DNA of 10,076 nucleotides from Prevotellaceae bacterium (GTDB lineage Bacteria > Bacteroidota > Bacteroidia > Bacteroidales > UBA932): positions 1 to 10,076 of the forward strand of contig JAIRLC010000140.1 of assembly GCA_031259645.1 (NCBI GenBank), given 5' to 3'. Within the stretch, counting starts at the first letter, position 1, and the number at the start of each line of letters is the position of its first letter. This document shows, in pieces, positions 1-7,828 of the stretch. The notes beneath the pieces are model-generated. The model worked only from the letters and a program-made list of their open reading frames with translations, did no database searches and was not told where the DNA came from. The position numbers were made by a program, and so were the translations under genes.

Positions 1-1328
1 AAAGTGGTAGGGCTGAAACTCGGCGCTTCCCATTCGTATGTGATAGACGACCCGCCGGCGACCAATGAGCTGTTCACACTGAATGTCTTCGCCTCCAAGT
101 CTTTTACGATTTGAGGTGGCACATGAAAATCAAGTGTGCCGGTCATGTCCAACCCTCCCTTTACCGTAACGGTAGTCGCGAATGTGCTATTTATGTATTC
201 TGCGGCGCTTGCCGTAACTCTAATGGGGTAGTTGCCTGGCACACCGGGAGCAGTAGCAGTAAATGTATTACCTGTAGATTGAATGGGAGTAAAGTCAGGC
301 GCATCCCATACAAAAGAAATATCTTCATGAGGAACATTAGAAATATGATTGGTTATAGAGAAAGTTACCGGTTTTGATACGATTACTTCGGAAGGGAAGG
401 AAATGGTTATATTCCCCTCCATAGACGATTTATTGTTTACGATAATTTCTTTTCTCACTGTGCTATCGGTATATCCGGTGGCTCTTGCCGTAACAGCTAC
501 TGTATAAGTTCCTGCTGTGGGAGGACAAATGGTCGTATAGGAATTCCCACTTGCAGTACCTGCAGTAAATTTGGGTGCAGCCCATTCGTATGAAATATAT
601 TCGGCGGTGGGTGTGGTGATGCCGGATGCAGTGAATGTCACTTTTTGCCCAATAATAGTTGGCCCGGAAGCGTTAATATTAAACATCCCTTGCATCTTCC
701 GCCCGGGTTTCACTTGAATACTTTTTTGAATAGAAGTGTCACAGTAGTTTTCAGCCTTTGCCACTACGATCATCTCATACGTTCCGGCCGCCTTAGGCGC
801 ATTTGTCTCAAATGTGGCGCCGCCCGTATAACTTTTCGGTGAGAAATCAGGGGCATACCAATGGTAAGTCACATTTCCTTCAATGGGCGAAACAATGCCC
901 ATGGCAGTAAATTGCACGGTTTCCTCCTTTACCACATCGTCCGGGGCGACAATGTCTAAATGACCTGTCATGGGGATACACTCCACCACAGTGATTTTAT
1001 ACTTTTTGCTTACGTCACGGTATCCTGCCGAGTGGGCAGTAATGAGAATATAATACTCCCCTTTTTCGTCAGGGGCAAGGGCTTCAAGGGTAGTACCTGT
1101 AAAGGTGCCGGGTGTAAACCTCGGTGCGCTCCATGTATAGGCCACATTGCCGGGCGTAGTAATGCCACCGGCAGTGATTGTTACAGGCTGGTTTTTCCCA
1201 ATAATGGCAGGAACAGTACACACAGGTATGCCCTCCATTTCACTGAGCCATGCTTGTTGTTCGTTCTCACAAGCCAATAAAAGAATGCCGATGAGCAAAA
1301 AACTCAAAAAGCGATGTGAAGGCTTCAT
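1..1328 (-). CDS. Lipoprotein with tandem Ig/PKD-like repeats (C-terminus beyond window)
   Basis: The reading frame is open from an ATG at 1328 to the left edge (442 codons, no stop), so the protein is C-terminally incomplete here. It starts with a lipoprotein signal: basic MKPSHR, a hydrophobic stretch, then LLLAC with the lipobox Cys at residue 20, followed by acidic ENEQQ. It is therefore probably anchored in a membrane and exposed in the periplasm or on the surface. At least five tandem repeats of about 89-92 residues follow, beginning near residues 31, 120, 212, 303 and 395. Each opens with M-x-G and contains a Y/F-x-W-x-AP-x-F core, a GxY segment and a VTAxAxxY-type strand, as expected for all-beta Ig-like or PKD-like domains. 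No catalytic motif is visible. Adhesion, glycan binding or spacer roles are all possible; this cannot be decided without the missing C-terminus. A -7-like box lies just upstream and no strong Shine-Dalgarno is seen. Confidence 0.85.
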   Translation of the reverse strand, partial: MKPSHRFLSFLLIGILLLACENEQQAWLSEMEGIPVCTVPAIIGKNQPVTITAGGITTPGNVAYTWSAPRFTPGTFTGTTLEALAPDEKGEYYILITAHSAGYRDVSKKYKITVVECIPMTGHLDIVAPDDVVKEETVQFTAMGIVSPIEGNVTYHWYAPDFSPKSYTGGATFETNAPKAAGTYEMIVVAKAENYCDTSIQKSIQVKPGRKMQGMFNINASGPTIIGQKVTFTASGITTPTAEYISYEWAAPKFTAGTASGNSYTTICPPTAGTYTVAVTARATGYTDSTVRKEIIVNNKSSMEGNITISFPSEVIVSKPVTFSITNHISNVPHEDISFVWDAPDFTPIQSTGNTFTATAPGVPGNYPIRVTASAAEYINSTFATTVTVKGGLDMTGTLDFHVPPQIVKDLEAKTFSVNSSLVAGGSSITYEWEAPSFSPTT

Positions 1329-1359
1329 AGACTGGTTATGTTTAAGTTTAATACAGAGG

Positions 1360-1367
1360 CAAATTTA
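1360..1367 (-). promoter_or_regulatory. -7 box for the repeat lipoprotein gene
   Basis: On the minus strand this reads TAAATTTG, a full match to the Bacteroidota -7 consensus TAnnTTTG. It lies about 31 nt before the ATG at 1328. No clear TTTG was found at the usual 19-21 nt upstream, so only the -7 element is supported. Confidence 0.5.
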
Positions 1368-1421
1368 TGCTTTTTTTAAGACATAACCGCATTTTTTAAC
1401 AAATAATTAATGTCCGGAGCA

Positions 1422-1454
1422 ATAAAAGCCCTCCTGAAACAGGAAAGCTTTTAT
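1422..1454 (-). terminator. Hairpin terminator downstream of gdhA
   Basis: An inverted repeat with arms ATAAAAGC (1422-1429) and GCTTTTAT (1447-1454) encloses a second pair, TCCTG (1432-1436) and CAGGA (1440-1444), around an AAA loop with a 2x2 internal bulge. It begins 25 bp after the gdhA stop codon. The A/T-rich outer arms give a U-rich 3' side in the minus-strand transcript. It separates gdhA from the lipoprotein gene, which has its own -7 box. Confidence 0.7.
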
Positions 1455-1478
1455 CTGATATTGTTGAAGGTAAATTAG

Positions 1479-2816
1479 TTATACTATTCCTTGGTCTAAT
1501 ACGGCTTGTGCCACTTTCATAAAGCCTGCAATGTTGGCTCCGTTCACATAATTGATATAACCGTCTCTTTGTGTACCGTATTTCACACAGGCGCTGTGGA
1601 TGCTTTGCATAATTTGTTTCAATTTGGCGTCCACCTCTTCGGCCGGCCAGTTGAGGTGCATGGCGTTTTGTGTCATTTCAAGGCCCGAAGTGGCTACACC
1701 ACCTGCATTTACGGCTTTACCCGGGGCATACAGTATTTTATTTTTGATAAATTCGGTAATGGCTTCGGGCGTACAACCCATGTTTGAGATTTCGCCTACG
1801 CCCAGCACGCCGTTTTTAATCAAAGTTTTGGCGTCGTCGCCGTTCAGTTCGTTTTGAATGGCGCAGGGTAGGGCAATATCCACTTTTACCTCCCACGGGC
1901 GTTTGCCGGGCACGAATTTTGCGCCGGGGAACTTGTCGGCATAAGGTTTTACCACATCATTGGCCGTAGCCCGCAGTTCGAGCATGTAGTCTATTTTTTC
2001 GGCGTCTAATCCGGCTTCATCAAGGATATATCCGTCGGGGCCTGAGATGGTAATCACTTTGGCGCCCAGCTCGGTGGCTTTCAACGCCGCGCCCCACGCC
2101 ACATTGCCGAAGCCCGAAATGGCTACGGTTTTGCCGGTAAGGTCGGTGCCTTTGGTATTGAGCATGTGCTCTACAAAATAAATGCCGCCGAAGCCGGTGG
2201 CTTCCGGCCGGATAAGCGATCCGCCCCAGTTCAGCCCTTTTCCGGTGAGCACGCCGGTATTTTCGCGGGCTAATTTTTTGTAATAGCCGTAAAGGTATCC
2301 GATTTCGCGCCCTGCCACGCCAATATCGCCGGCGGGCACATCGGTGTCGGGGCCTAAATTACGCCACAATTCGGTCATGAACGCTTGACAAAAACGCATC
2401 ACCTCGGCATTCGATTTTCCTTTCGGATCGAAGTCGGAACCTCCTTTCGCACCGCCCATAGGCAGCGTGGTGAGCGCATTCTTGAAGGTTTGTTCAAAAC
2501 CTAAAAATTTCAACGTGGATAGCGTTACCGACGGGTGAAAACGGAAACCGCCTTTGTAGGGACCAATAGCGTTGTTGAATTGTACGCGGTAGCCGTTGTT
2601 TACGTGGATTTCGCCTTTGTCGTCCTGCCAGGTCACACGGAAAGTGAAAATACGGTCAGGCTCTACCATGCGTTCAATGATGCGGTTTTTCTCAAACTCT
2701 GGATGTTGGTTATACACCTCTTCAATGGATTCCAGCACCTCATGAACAGCTTGCAAATACTCTTTTTCATGGCCATACTTCTTTTCCAAGTTTGCCATTA
2801 TTTCTTTTACTTTCAT
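1479..2816 (-). CDS. gdhA: Glutamate dehydrogenase, hexameric class
   Basis: This 445-residue protein catalyses reversible reductive amination of 2-oxoglutarate to glutamate in the cytosol and has the usual length of the hexameric small-subunit class. The family signature is clear: YKGG (Lys88), the PMGGAKGG glycine-rich segment with the catalytic Lys124, and PAGDIGVAGREIG with Asp164. The dinucleotide-binding motif GFGNVA sits at about 235-240 inside a Rossmann fold, and the family's AVNAGGVATSGLEMTQN segment is present near the C-terminus. NADP use is likely from overall similarity to bacterial GdhA but is not proven by the motif (ISGPDG after the second strand). The gene lies 120 bp downstream of korB in the same orientation, and no TAnnTTTG box was found in the gap. 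It could therefore be co-transcribed with the genes that make or use 2-oxoglutarate. A hairpin terminator follows. Confidence 0.96.
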   Translation of the reverse strand: MKVKEIMANLEKKYGHEKEYLQAVHEVLESIEEVYNQHPEFEKNRIIERMVEPDRIFTFRVTWQDDKGEIHVNNGYRVQFNNAIGPYKGGFRFHPSVTLSTLKFLGFEQTFKNALTTLPMGGAKGGSDFDPKGKSNAEVMRFCQAFMTELWRNLGPDTDVPAGDIGVAGREIGYLYGYYKKLARENTGVLTGKGLNWGGSLIRPEATGFGGIYFVEHMLNTKGTDLTGKTVAISGFGNVAWGAALKATELGAKVITISGPDGYILDEAGLDAEKIDYMLELRATANDVVKPYADKFPGAKFVPGKRPWEVKVDIALPCAIQNELNGDDAKTLIKNGVLGVGEISNMGCTPEAITEFIKNKILYAPGKAVNAGGVATSGLEMTQNAMHLNWPAEEVDAKLKQIMQSIHSACVKYGTQRDGYINYVNGANIAGFMKVAQAVLDQGIV

Positions 2817-2822
2817 TTTAGT

Positions 2823-2846
2823 TAGACTATTAGATTATTAGATATT
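2823..2846. repeat. Three tandem 8-bp units in the gdhA leader
   Basis: TAGACTAT, TAGATTAT and TAGATATT follow one another without gaps directly upstream of the gdhA start codon. This is an AT-rich simple repeat in the mRNA leader and carries no Shine-Dalgarno. It is described from sequence only, with no known function. Confidence 0.55.
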
Positions 2847-2858
2847 GTTCATTTGTTG

Positions 2859-2878
2859 GGGCGTATAATTATACGCCC
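2859..2878. repeat. 20-bp perfect palindrome, first modular hairpin
   Basis: GGGCGTATAATTATACGCCC is self-complementary over its full 20 bp. It is followed at once by TTACATTGT (2879-2887), a tail that also follows the next hairpin 42 bp on. It has no T-run on either side, so it is not a standard terminator. It most likely belongs to a dispersed intergenic palindromic repeat family. Confidence 0.65.
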
Positions 2879-2899
2879 TTACATTGTCCTCATCTCCGG

Positions 2900-2920
2900 A
2901 GACGCGCGGGTCGCGCGTCT
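2900..2920. repeat. GC-rich hairpin, second modular unit
   Basis: Arms AGACGCGCG (2900-2908) and CGCGCGTCT (2912-2920) pair perfectly around a GGT loop. The shared tail TTACATTGT follows immediately (2921-2929). A smaller palindrome CTCCGGAG (2894-2901) abuts its left side. The pattern suggests a REP-like element between korB and gdhA that could stabilise the 3' end of the korAB message. This role is an inference. Confidence 0.65.
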
Positions 2921-2924
2921 TTAC

Positions 2925-2959
2925 ATTGTTCATTATTCATTGTTCATTGTTAATTGTCC
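2925..2959. repeat. Five degenerate 7-bp units overlapping the korB stop
   Basis: The units ATTGTTC, ATTATTC, ATTGTTC, ATTGTTA and ATTGTCC are in tandem. They cross the korB stop codon (2937-2939) and encode the last residues of KorB (roughly INNEQ), so the repeat has grown into, or supplies, the 3' end of the gene. Confidence 0.6.
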
Positions 2960-3962
2960 AGGTGGAGCCGCTGTGCAGCAGGTCGGTGACATTTCTGATG
3001 GCAGCTTTGCCTTGCACCTCAAGTACCTGGTCGCGCACATTGTCATCGTATGTTTTGTCGTTCACGGCACGGATTACACCCAGCGCCACCGGATAATCGG
3101 GCGCCTGCATGTTCACCAGCATCATGTGGATACCGGGATTGGGCTCTTTGGCGTCGTGCACTAATATATCTTTTTCGGTTATGCCGTTTTCGCCGAGCGT
3201 CACTACTTTTAATTTCAGTCCGTCGAGCGTCAGCCCCATATTACGGGCTGCACCGAAAATCATGGGCTGTCCGTGGCGCAGCACAATAGTGCGGTCGGCG
3301 CGGTATGCCTTATCGGTGATTTCATCGTGTGTGCCGTCGTTAAAAATAACGCAGTTTTGCAGGATTTCAGTGACGGCCGTGCCGTCGTGCTGCGCCGATT
3401 CCACCATAATTTCGGAAGAAAGTTTCAGCTCCACATCCAGCGAACGGGCGAAAAACGTGCCGCGCGCGCCCAACACCACCTCGCCGGGATTAAAAGGGTG
3501 TTCCACCGTACCGAACGGAGACGTTTTGGTTATTTTCCCCAACTTTGAAGTAGGCGAATATTGCCCTTTCGTCAAGCCGTAAATCTGATTGTTGAACAAA
3601 ATAATGTTGAGGTCGATATTACGGCGGATGGCGTGAATAAAGTGATTTCCGCCAATAGCGAGCGCGTCGCCGTCGCCGGTAACTTGCCATACGGTCAGCG
3701 ACGGATTGGCCACTTTCACGCCGGTGGCAATAGCCGGGGCGCGTCCGTGGATGCCATGAAATCCGTAGGTGTTCATGTAATAGGGGAAGCGCGAGGCGCA
3801 TCCGATACCCGACACAAACACAAACCGTTCGCGGGCGTAGTTGAGCTTTTCGCACACATCGGGCAAAGCGCGTTGCACGGAAGCCAGCACAGCGTGATTG
3901 CCGCAACCGGGACACCATTTCACTTCCTGGTCGCTTTTAAAATCCTGAGGAGTATATTTCAT
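2937..3962 (-). CDS. korB: 2-oxoglutarate (2-oxoacid):ferredoxin oxidoreductase, beta subunit
   Basis: This is the thiamine-diphosphate and 4Fe-4S subunit of a cytosolic 2-oxoacid:ferredoxin oxidoreductase that interconverts 2-oxoglutarate plus CoA with succinyl-CoA, CO2 and reduced ferredoxin. With the chosen start it has 341 residues. Cluster ligands expected for the family are visible: WCPGCGNH (Cys17, Cys20), SGIGC (Cys55) and QNCVIF (Cys204). The ThDP-binding motif runs from GDGD (96-99) to FNN (123-125). YGLTKGQYSPTS and GxRGTFFAR segments are typical of KorB/OorB. The frame also permits an ATG at 4007, but that overlaps korA and adds residues unlike the family. The ATG at 3962 gives the family-like MKYTPQDF start 22 bp after the korA stop. 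Substrate choice between 2-oxoglutarate and another 2-oxoacid is inferred, helped by the neighbouring gdhA. Its last codons lie in a 7-bp repeat. Confidence 0.93.
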   Translation of the reverse strand: MKYTPQDFKSDQEVKWCPGCGNHAVLASVQRALPDVCEKLNYARERFVFVSGIGCASRFPYYMNTYGFHGIHGRAPAIATGVKVANPSLTVWQVTGDGDALAIGGNHFIHAIRRNIDLNIILFNNQIYGLTKGQYSPTSKLGKITKTSPFGTVEHPFNPGEVVLGARGTFFARSLDVELKLSSEIMVESAQHDGTAVTEILQNCVIFNDGTHDEITDKAYRADRTIVLRHGQPMIFGAARNMGLTLDGLKLKVVTLGENGITEKDILVHDAKEPNPGIHMMLVNMQAPDYPVALGVIRAVNDKTYDDNVRDQVLEVQGKAAIRNVTDLLHSGSTWTINNEQ

Positions 3963-3984
3963 AAGGTATGACAACTGTTTTAAA

Positions 3985-5817
3985 TTATTGAAGATTGATA
4001 ACGGCATTTACAATTTCTTCCACCGTAAAAGGCTGCCCTTGCACTTTATTATATTGGCGGTAGGTGAATGATTGGTGTTGCATGCGCAAATAACCGGCAA
4101 ACTGTCCGCTGTTCAGTTCGCACACGAGTATTCTTTTGAATTTGCCGAATACTTCAGCGGTATTGCGCGGCAAAGGATTGATGAAATCAAAATGCGCGAG
4201 GCTCACCTTTATCTTTTTTGCTTTGAGTTCTTCAAGCGCTGTGTAGAGATGTCCGAATGTGCCGCCCCATCCCACGAGCAAGATGTCGCCCTTTTCGGGG
4301 CCTATGACCTGCATTTCGGGAATGAAATCGGCCACGCGGGTTACTTTTTCGGCGCGTTCACGCACCATGCGTTCATGCACCAACGGATTATTGGATACTT
4401 GTCCGTCATTATTTTTTTCCAGTCCGCCCAGCCGGTGTTCCACGCCCGGTGTTCCCGCAAGCGCCCAGCGGCGGGTCATACGCTCTTTGTCGCGCACAAA
4501 CGGTTGGTAATTGGTATCGTTCTCGGCCACCACCGGCGGTTTAATTTCGGGATAATCATCCATGCTTGGAATTTTCCACGGCTCGGAACCGTTGCCGAGA
4601 AATCCTTCGGAAAGGAGAATCACCGGCATCATGTGCTCCATGGCCAGCTTGCCCGCCCAAAAAGCGGCGTCGAAGCAGTGCGACGGCGAGTGCGACGCGA
4701 TAACCGCAATGGGACATTCGCCGTTGCGGCCGTAGAGTGCCTGTAGCAGGTCGGTTTGCTCGGTTTTCGTGGGAATACCGGTAGAAGGCCCGCTGCGCTG
4801 CACATCCACTACGATTAGCGGCAATTCGGTAATCATCGCAAGGCCCAACGCTTCGCTTTTCAACGAAAAGCCGGGTCCCGACGTGGTAGTAACCGCTAAA
4901 TTGCCGGCAAAAGCCGCACCAATAGCGGTACAAATGCCTGCAATCTCGTCTTCGCATTGCAGCGTTTTCACCCCTAAATCCTTGCGTAGCGCCAGTTCTT
5001 CGAGAATACTGGTGGCCGGTGTAATAGGGTAGGAGCCACAAAACAACGGACGTCCCGACTTCTCGGAAGCGGCAATCAAACCCCATGCCAACGCCTGGTT
5101 TCCGTTGATGTTGCGGTAAGTGCCCTTTGGCAGATTGGCGGCCGGCTTCACCACATACGTGTTTTGTATGGCATGAATGTTCGAGGCATAATTAAAACCG
5201 TCGCGCAACACTTTTTTATTGGACGTGATAAATTGCGGTTTTTTGCGGAACTTTATTTCACAGTACTTCTCGGTGGCTTCAAGCGACCGGTTGAAAAGAA
5301 AATAGCAGATGCCGAGCGCAAACATGTTTTTGTTGCGTATGATGGACTTGACGTCCATCCCGCTGTCTTTCAAACTTTCTTTCGTTAAGGAAGTGATTGG
5401 CGCGAAAATAATATTGCGGTCTTCAATACCCAGTTCTTTGATGGCGTTGTCGGTCTTAAAACCTGCGCGAGTTAGTCCTTTTTCGTCAAACGTGTCGGCG
5501 TCGAGGATAACGGTGGAAGTGGGTTTCAGCCAAGTCGTGTTGGCGCGAAGCGCCGCGGGATTCATGGCTACCAGCACGTCGCAAAAATCGCCGGGCGTGC
5601 TGATTTTATGGTCGCCGATGTGTACTTGAAAGCCCGACACCCCCGTGATAGAGCCCTGCGGCGCCCTGATTTCGGCAGGAAAATCGGGAAACGTCGATAC
5701 ATCATTGCCCATTAAGGCCGACGTGTCGGCAAATAAAGTGCCCGTAAGCTGCATTCCGTCGCCCGAGTCACCCGAAAAGCGGATAACCACATCCGGCAAG
5801 TCAATTAATTTATGCAT
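3985..5817 (-). CDS. korA: 2-oxoglutarate (2-oxoacid):ferredoxin oxidoreductase, fused gamma-alpha subunit
   Basis: This 610-residue partner of KorB has the usual length for a fused gamma-alpha chain. Residues 1 to about 190 form the gamma domain, with RFSGDSGDGMQLTG near the N-terminus. From about 230 the alpha pyrimidine-binding domain follows, with YPITP (263-267), CEDEIAG (288-294), TSGPG (312-316) and GPSTG (343-347). The C-terminal domain II contains LLVGWGGTFG and an LNSGQF segment. The enzyme allows ferredoxin-linked oxidation of 2-oxoglutarate, or reductive CO2 fixation onto succinyl-CoA, in anaerobes. The ATG at 5817 is the first in frame and directly precedes the conserved domain. 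The gene is first in the korA-korB unit, possibly extending to gdhA, and a good -33/-7 promoter lies about 80 bp upstream. The ferredoxin subunits (korC/D-like) seen in some organisms are absent here, as is usual for two-subunit forms. Confidence 0.95.
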   Translation of the reverse strand: MHKLIDLPDVVIRFSGDSGDGMQLTGTLFADTSALMGNDVSTFPDFPAEIRAPQGSITGVSGFQVHIGDHKISTPGDFCDVLVAMNPAALRANTTWLKPTSTVILDADTFDEKGLTRAGFKTDNAIKELGIEDRNIIFAPITSLTKESLKDSGMDVKSIIRNKNMFALGICYFLFNRSLEATEKYCEIKFRKKPQFITSNKKVLRDGFNYASNIHAIQNTYVVKPAANLPKGTYRNINGNQALAWGLIAASEKSGRPLFCGSYPITPATSILEELALRKDLGVKTLQCEDEIAGICTAIGAAFAGNLAVTTTSGPGFSLKSEALGLAMITELPLIVVDVQRSGPSTGIPTKTEQTDLLQALYGRNGECPIAVIASHSPSHCFDAAFWAGKLAMEHMMPVILLSEGFLGNGSEPWKIPSMDDYPEIKPPVVAENDTNYQPFVRDKERMTRRWALAGTPGVEHRLGGLEKNNDGQVSNNPLVHERMVRERAEKVTRVADFIPEMQVIGPEKGDILLVGWGGTFGHLYTALEELKAKKIKVSLAHFDFINPLPRNTAEVFGKFKRILVCELNSGQFAGYLRMQHQSFTYRQYNKVQGQPFTVEEIVNAVINLQ

Positions 5818-5894
5818 ATCAATTGCAACGAGATTTAATTACAAATTTAAGAATATTTAGCGTATTTGTTTACAAATTATAAGTAAAACTGTTG

Positions 5895-5925
5895 CAAATG
5901 TAGTATCTTTTTTTTTGAAAAACAA
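5895..5925 (-). promoter_or_regulatory. Promoter of korAB
   Basis: On the minus strand a TTG (5923-5925) and TACATTTG (5895-5902) are separated by 20 nt, matching the Bacteroidota -33/-7 pattern. Two more TTTG-containing boxes (TATAATTTG and TTAAATTTG) lie closer to the korA start and could be secondary start sites. The leader would be about 70 nt. Confidence 0.65.
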
Positions 5926-5948
5926 TAGGAAATGCGAGGAAATATGTC

Positions 5949-5956
5949 TAACTTTG
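5949..5956 (+). promoter_or_regulatory. -7 box of the carbonic-anhydrase operon
   Basis: TAACTTTG matches TAnnTTTG and lies 25 nt before the ATG at 5981. The usual upstream TTTG is not at standard spacing. A purine-rich AGGGGGAAAAGG run precedes the start codon and can serve as a ribosome binding site. Confidence 0.5.
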
Positions 5957-5980
5957 TTTGTAAATTAGGGGGAAAAGGTT

Positions 5981-6493
5981 ATGGCTATTATTCGAGCTGT
6001 TCGTGGTGTTGAACCATACATGGGAAAACGTTGTTTCATTGCGGAAAACGCTGTGGTTGTGGGCGATGTGGTGATGGGCGATGATTGCAGTATCTGGTAT
6101 TCGGCCGTGCTGCGGGGCGACGTGAACCCCATCCGCCTCGGCCACCGCGTGAATATTCAGGATGGCGCGGTGCTGCATACCCTTCATAATCGCTCGGTGG
6201 TGGAAATCGGCAATGACGTGTCGGTGGGGCACAATGCTATTATTCACGGCGCAAAAGTGGGCAACAACGTGCTGGTGGGTATGGGCGCCATTTTAATGGA
6301 TAACGCCGTGATTGCCGATAATACGATTATTGCCGCAGGCGCTATTGTGCTTAGCGACAAGGTGCTGGAGCCCGGCGTGTATGCGGGTATCCCGGCCAAA
6401 AAAGTGAAAGACAGTGATGAAAAATTAGTGGAAATGGTGCGTAGCAATGCGGCCGGCTACCTCATGTATAAGGATTGGTTTACGGCCGGATAA
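5981..6493 (+). CDS. Gamma-class carbonic-anhydrase-like hexapeptide-repeat protein
   Basis: This 170-residue protein belongs to the left-handed beta-helix family that includes YrdA, PaaY, CaiE and gamma carbonic anhydrases. Hexapeptide repeats such as VVGDVV and the run around IGNDVSVGHNAIIHGAKVG fill residues 20-140, and the protein ends in the typical YAGIPAKKVKD plus a C-terminal helix. Residues matching the active site are visible: Arg45-Gly-Asp47, Gln60-Asp61, and metal-ligand candidates His66, His84 and His89, the last two in the HNAIIH spacing of gamma enzymes. Reversible CO2 hydration with a trimeric Zn/Fe/Co site is therefore plausible, although many family members show little measured activity. 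It is divergent from korA, whose product uses CO2, which gives a plausible shared role. An 18-bp gap leads to the next gene. Confidence 0.9.
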   Translation: MAIIRAVRGVEPYMGKRCFIAENAVVVGDVVMGDDCSIWYSAVLRGDVNPIRLGHRVNIQDGAVLHTLHNRSVVEIGNDVSVGHNAIIHGAKVGNNVLVGMGAILMDNAVIADNTIIAAGAIVLSDKVLEPGVYAGIPAKKVKDSDEKLVEMVRSNAAGYLMYKDWFTAG

Positions 6494-6511
6494 CATAAAC
6501 CGAAGGAAACC

Positions 6512-7828
6512 ATGAAACGTTTATTGTGCCTGTTTTTTATGCTATGCGCGATGCTGGGCGCCTCGTCGCAACTTGCGGCAAGGCCGCAATCCGCAAGCCC
6601 CGATACGTCAATCTACATTACCGTACAGGGCAAGGTGCGTGACGCAATCACGCGCAAACCGCTCCGGCTGGCGTCCGTGGTGGTGAAGAAGCTGAATGTT
6701 TCAACAGTGACCAATGAGGAAGGCTATTTTATTTTGAAAATACCCGGCAACACGACGGAATGGACAGTCGATATAAGCCATGTGGGGTACAAAAACCAAA
6801 ATATCGCGGTGGCAACGCTGCTGCTGGATAAAATACAGGCCATTGACTTGCGGCCAACCGTCTATGATTTGGAAGATGTGGCGGTGCTGTCCTCCGACCC
6901 TGAGAAAATTTTACAAATGGTGATGGAACGTATTCCGCAGAATTACGGCGAAAGCCCGGTGGCTATGACGGCGTTTTACCGTGAATTTGTGAAACGCAAT
7001 AACCGCTATATTTCCATCGCCGAGGCGGTGACGGATATTTACAAGGCCTCCTACACCTCGCCGCAACGCGATATGGCGCGGATTTTCAAAGGGCGCAAAA
7101 GCGCCGATGTGGACAGGGTGGATACAGTGGTCTTCAAATATCAGGGCGGAATAGCGTCGTCGCTGTGGCTTGATGTGATTAAAAATAAGGACGTCGGTCT
7201 GTTTTCCGGCGATTTTTTTACCGACTACAACTTTGAGATGGGAGAAGTGGAAATGATCAACGATAAGCCGCACTATGTAATCAAATTTAACCAAAAACCG
7301 AATATTCGCGACATCCTCTTCCGCGGAAAAATATATGTCGAGCCACGCAGCATAGCCATAGCACGCATAGTGTTTAACATGAATGTGGAAAACCGGCCGG
7401 AGGCGGGACGCTTCTTCCTGAAACACGCGCCGCGAGGAATAAAACTATATATGGAGTGTGCGCAATATATGATTAACTACCGGGAAAAAAACAACCGCTG
7501 GTATTATAATTATGGAAGAATAGAAATTAAATTTAAAACAAATTGGAAAAAATTCCTGTTCTTTAAACCCACGGGTACCATGATCTCGGAAATGGCCGTG
7601 ACAGACATGAGCGACACAGATGTAACAGCCTTCTCGCGCAAAGAAGCCGTGAGAGAAAATGATATTGTATCCGATAAACTGTCGGTATTCTCGGGCGACA
7701 GCTTTTGGGAAAGTTATAATTATATCGAACCGGAACAGCCCATTGAACAGGCAATAAAAAAAATGAATAGGAAGCTATTGCGGGAAGGCATGTTAAAAGA
7801 CACAGAACAGGAGAGAGAAAACAAATGA
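6512..7828 (+). CDS. Exported protein with N-terminal carboxypeptidase-regulatory-like domain
   Basis: This 438-residue protein starts with a signal peptide (MKRLLC, a hydrophobic core, and a likely cleavage near AARPQ at about 23-26). Residues of about 36-115 form a CarboxypepD_reg-like beta-sandwich: VQGKVRDAITRKPL, SVVVKKLN and TNEEGYFILKIP are the diagnostic segments, and SHVGYKNQ follows. The remaining 300 residues contain a MTAFYREFVKRNNRYISIAEA segment and later stretches seen in Bacteroidota exported proteins annotated only as regulatory-domain containing, related to DUF5686-type proteins by impression. No catalytic residues are recognised. It lies 18 bp after the carbonic-anhydrase gene, with AAGGA before its ATG, and its stop overlaps the sufD start (ATGA). 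It is therefore co-transcribed with two cytosolic-type proteins. Role unknown; an envelope location is inferred. Confidence 0.8.
   Translation: MKRLLCLFFMLCAMLGASSQLAARPQSASPDTSIYITVQGKVRDAITRKPLRLASVVVKKLNVSTVTNEEGYFILKIPGNTTEWTVDISHVGYKNQNIAVATLLLDKIQAIDLRPTVYDLEDVAVLSSDPEKILQMVMERIPQNYGESPVAMTAFYREFVKRNNRYISIAEAVTDIYKASYTSPQRDMARIFKGRKSADVDRVDTVVFKYQGGIASSLWLDVIKNKDVGLFSGDFFTDYNFEMGEVEMINDKPHYVIKFNQKPNIRDILFRGKIYVEPRSIAIARIVFNMNVENRPEAGRFFLKHAPRGIKLYMECAQYMINYREKNNRWYYNYGRIEIKFKTNWKKFLFFKPTGTMISEMAVTDMSDTDVTAFSRKEAVRENDIVSDKLSVFSGDSFWESYNYIEPEQPIEQAIKKMNRKLLREGMLKDTEQERENK

Noticed and set aside
2859..2920. Palindromes between korB and gdhA as intrinsic terminators
   Set aside because: No T-run follows either hairpin on the minus strand, and the two share a repeat-family tail instead.
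3963..4007. Upstream ATG for korB
   Set aside because: It would overlap korA and add 15 residues not typical of the family; the ATG at 3962 gives the expected N-terminus and spacing.
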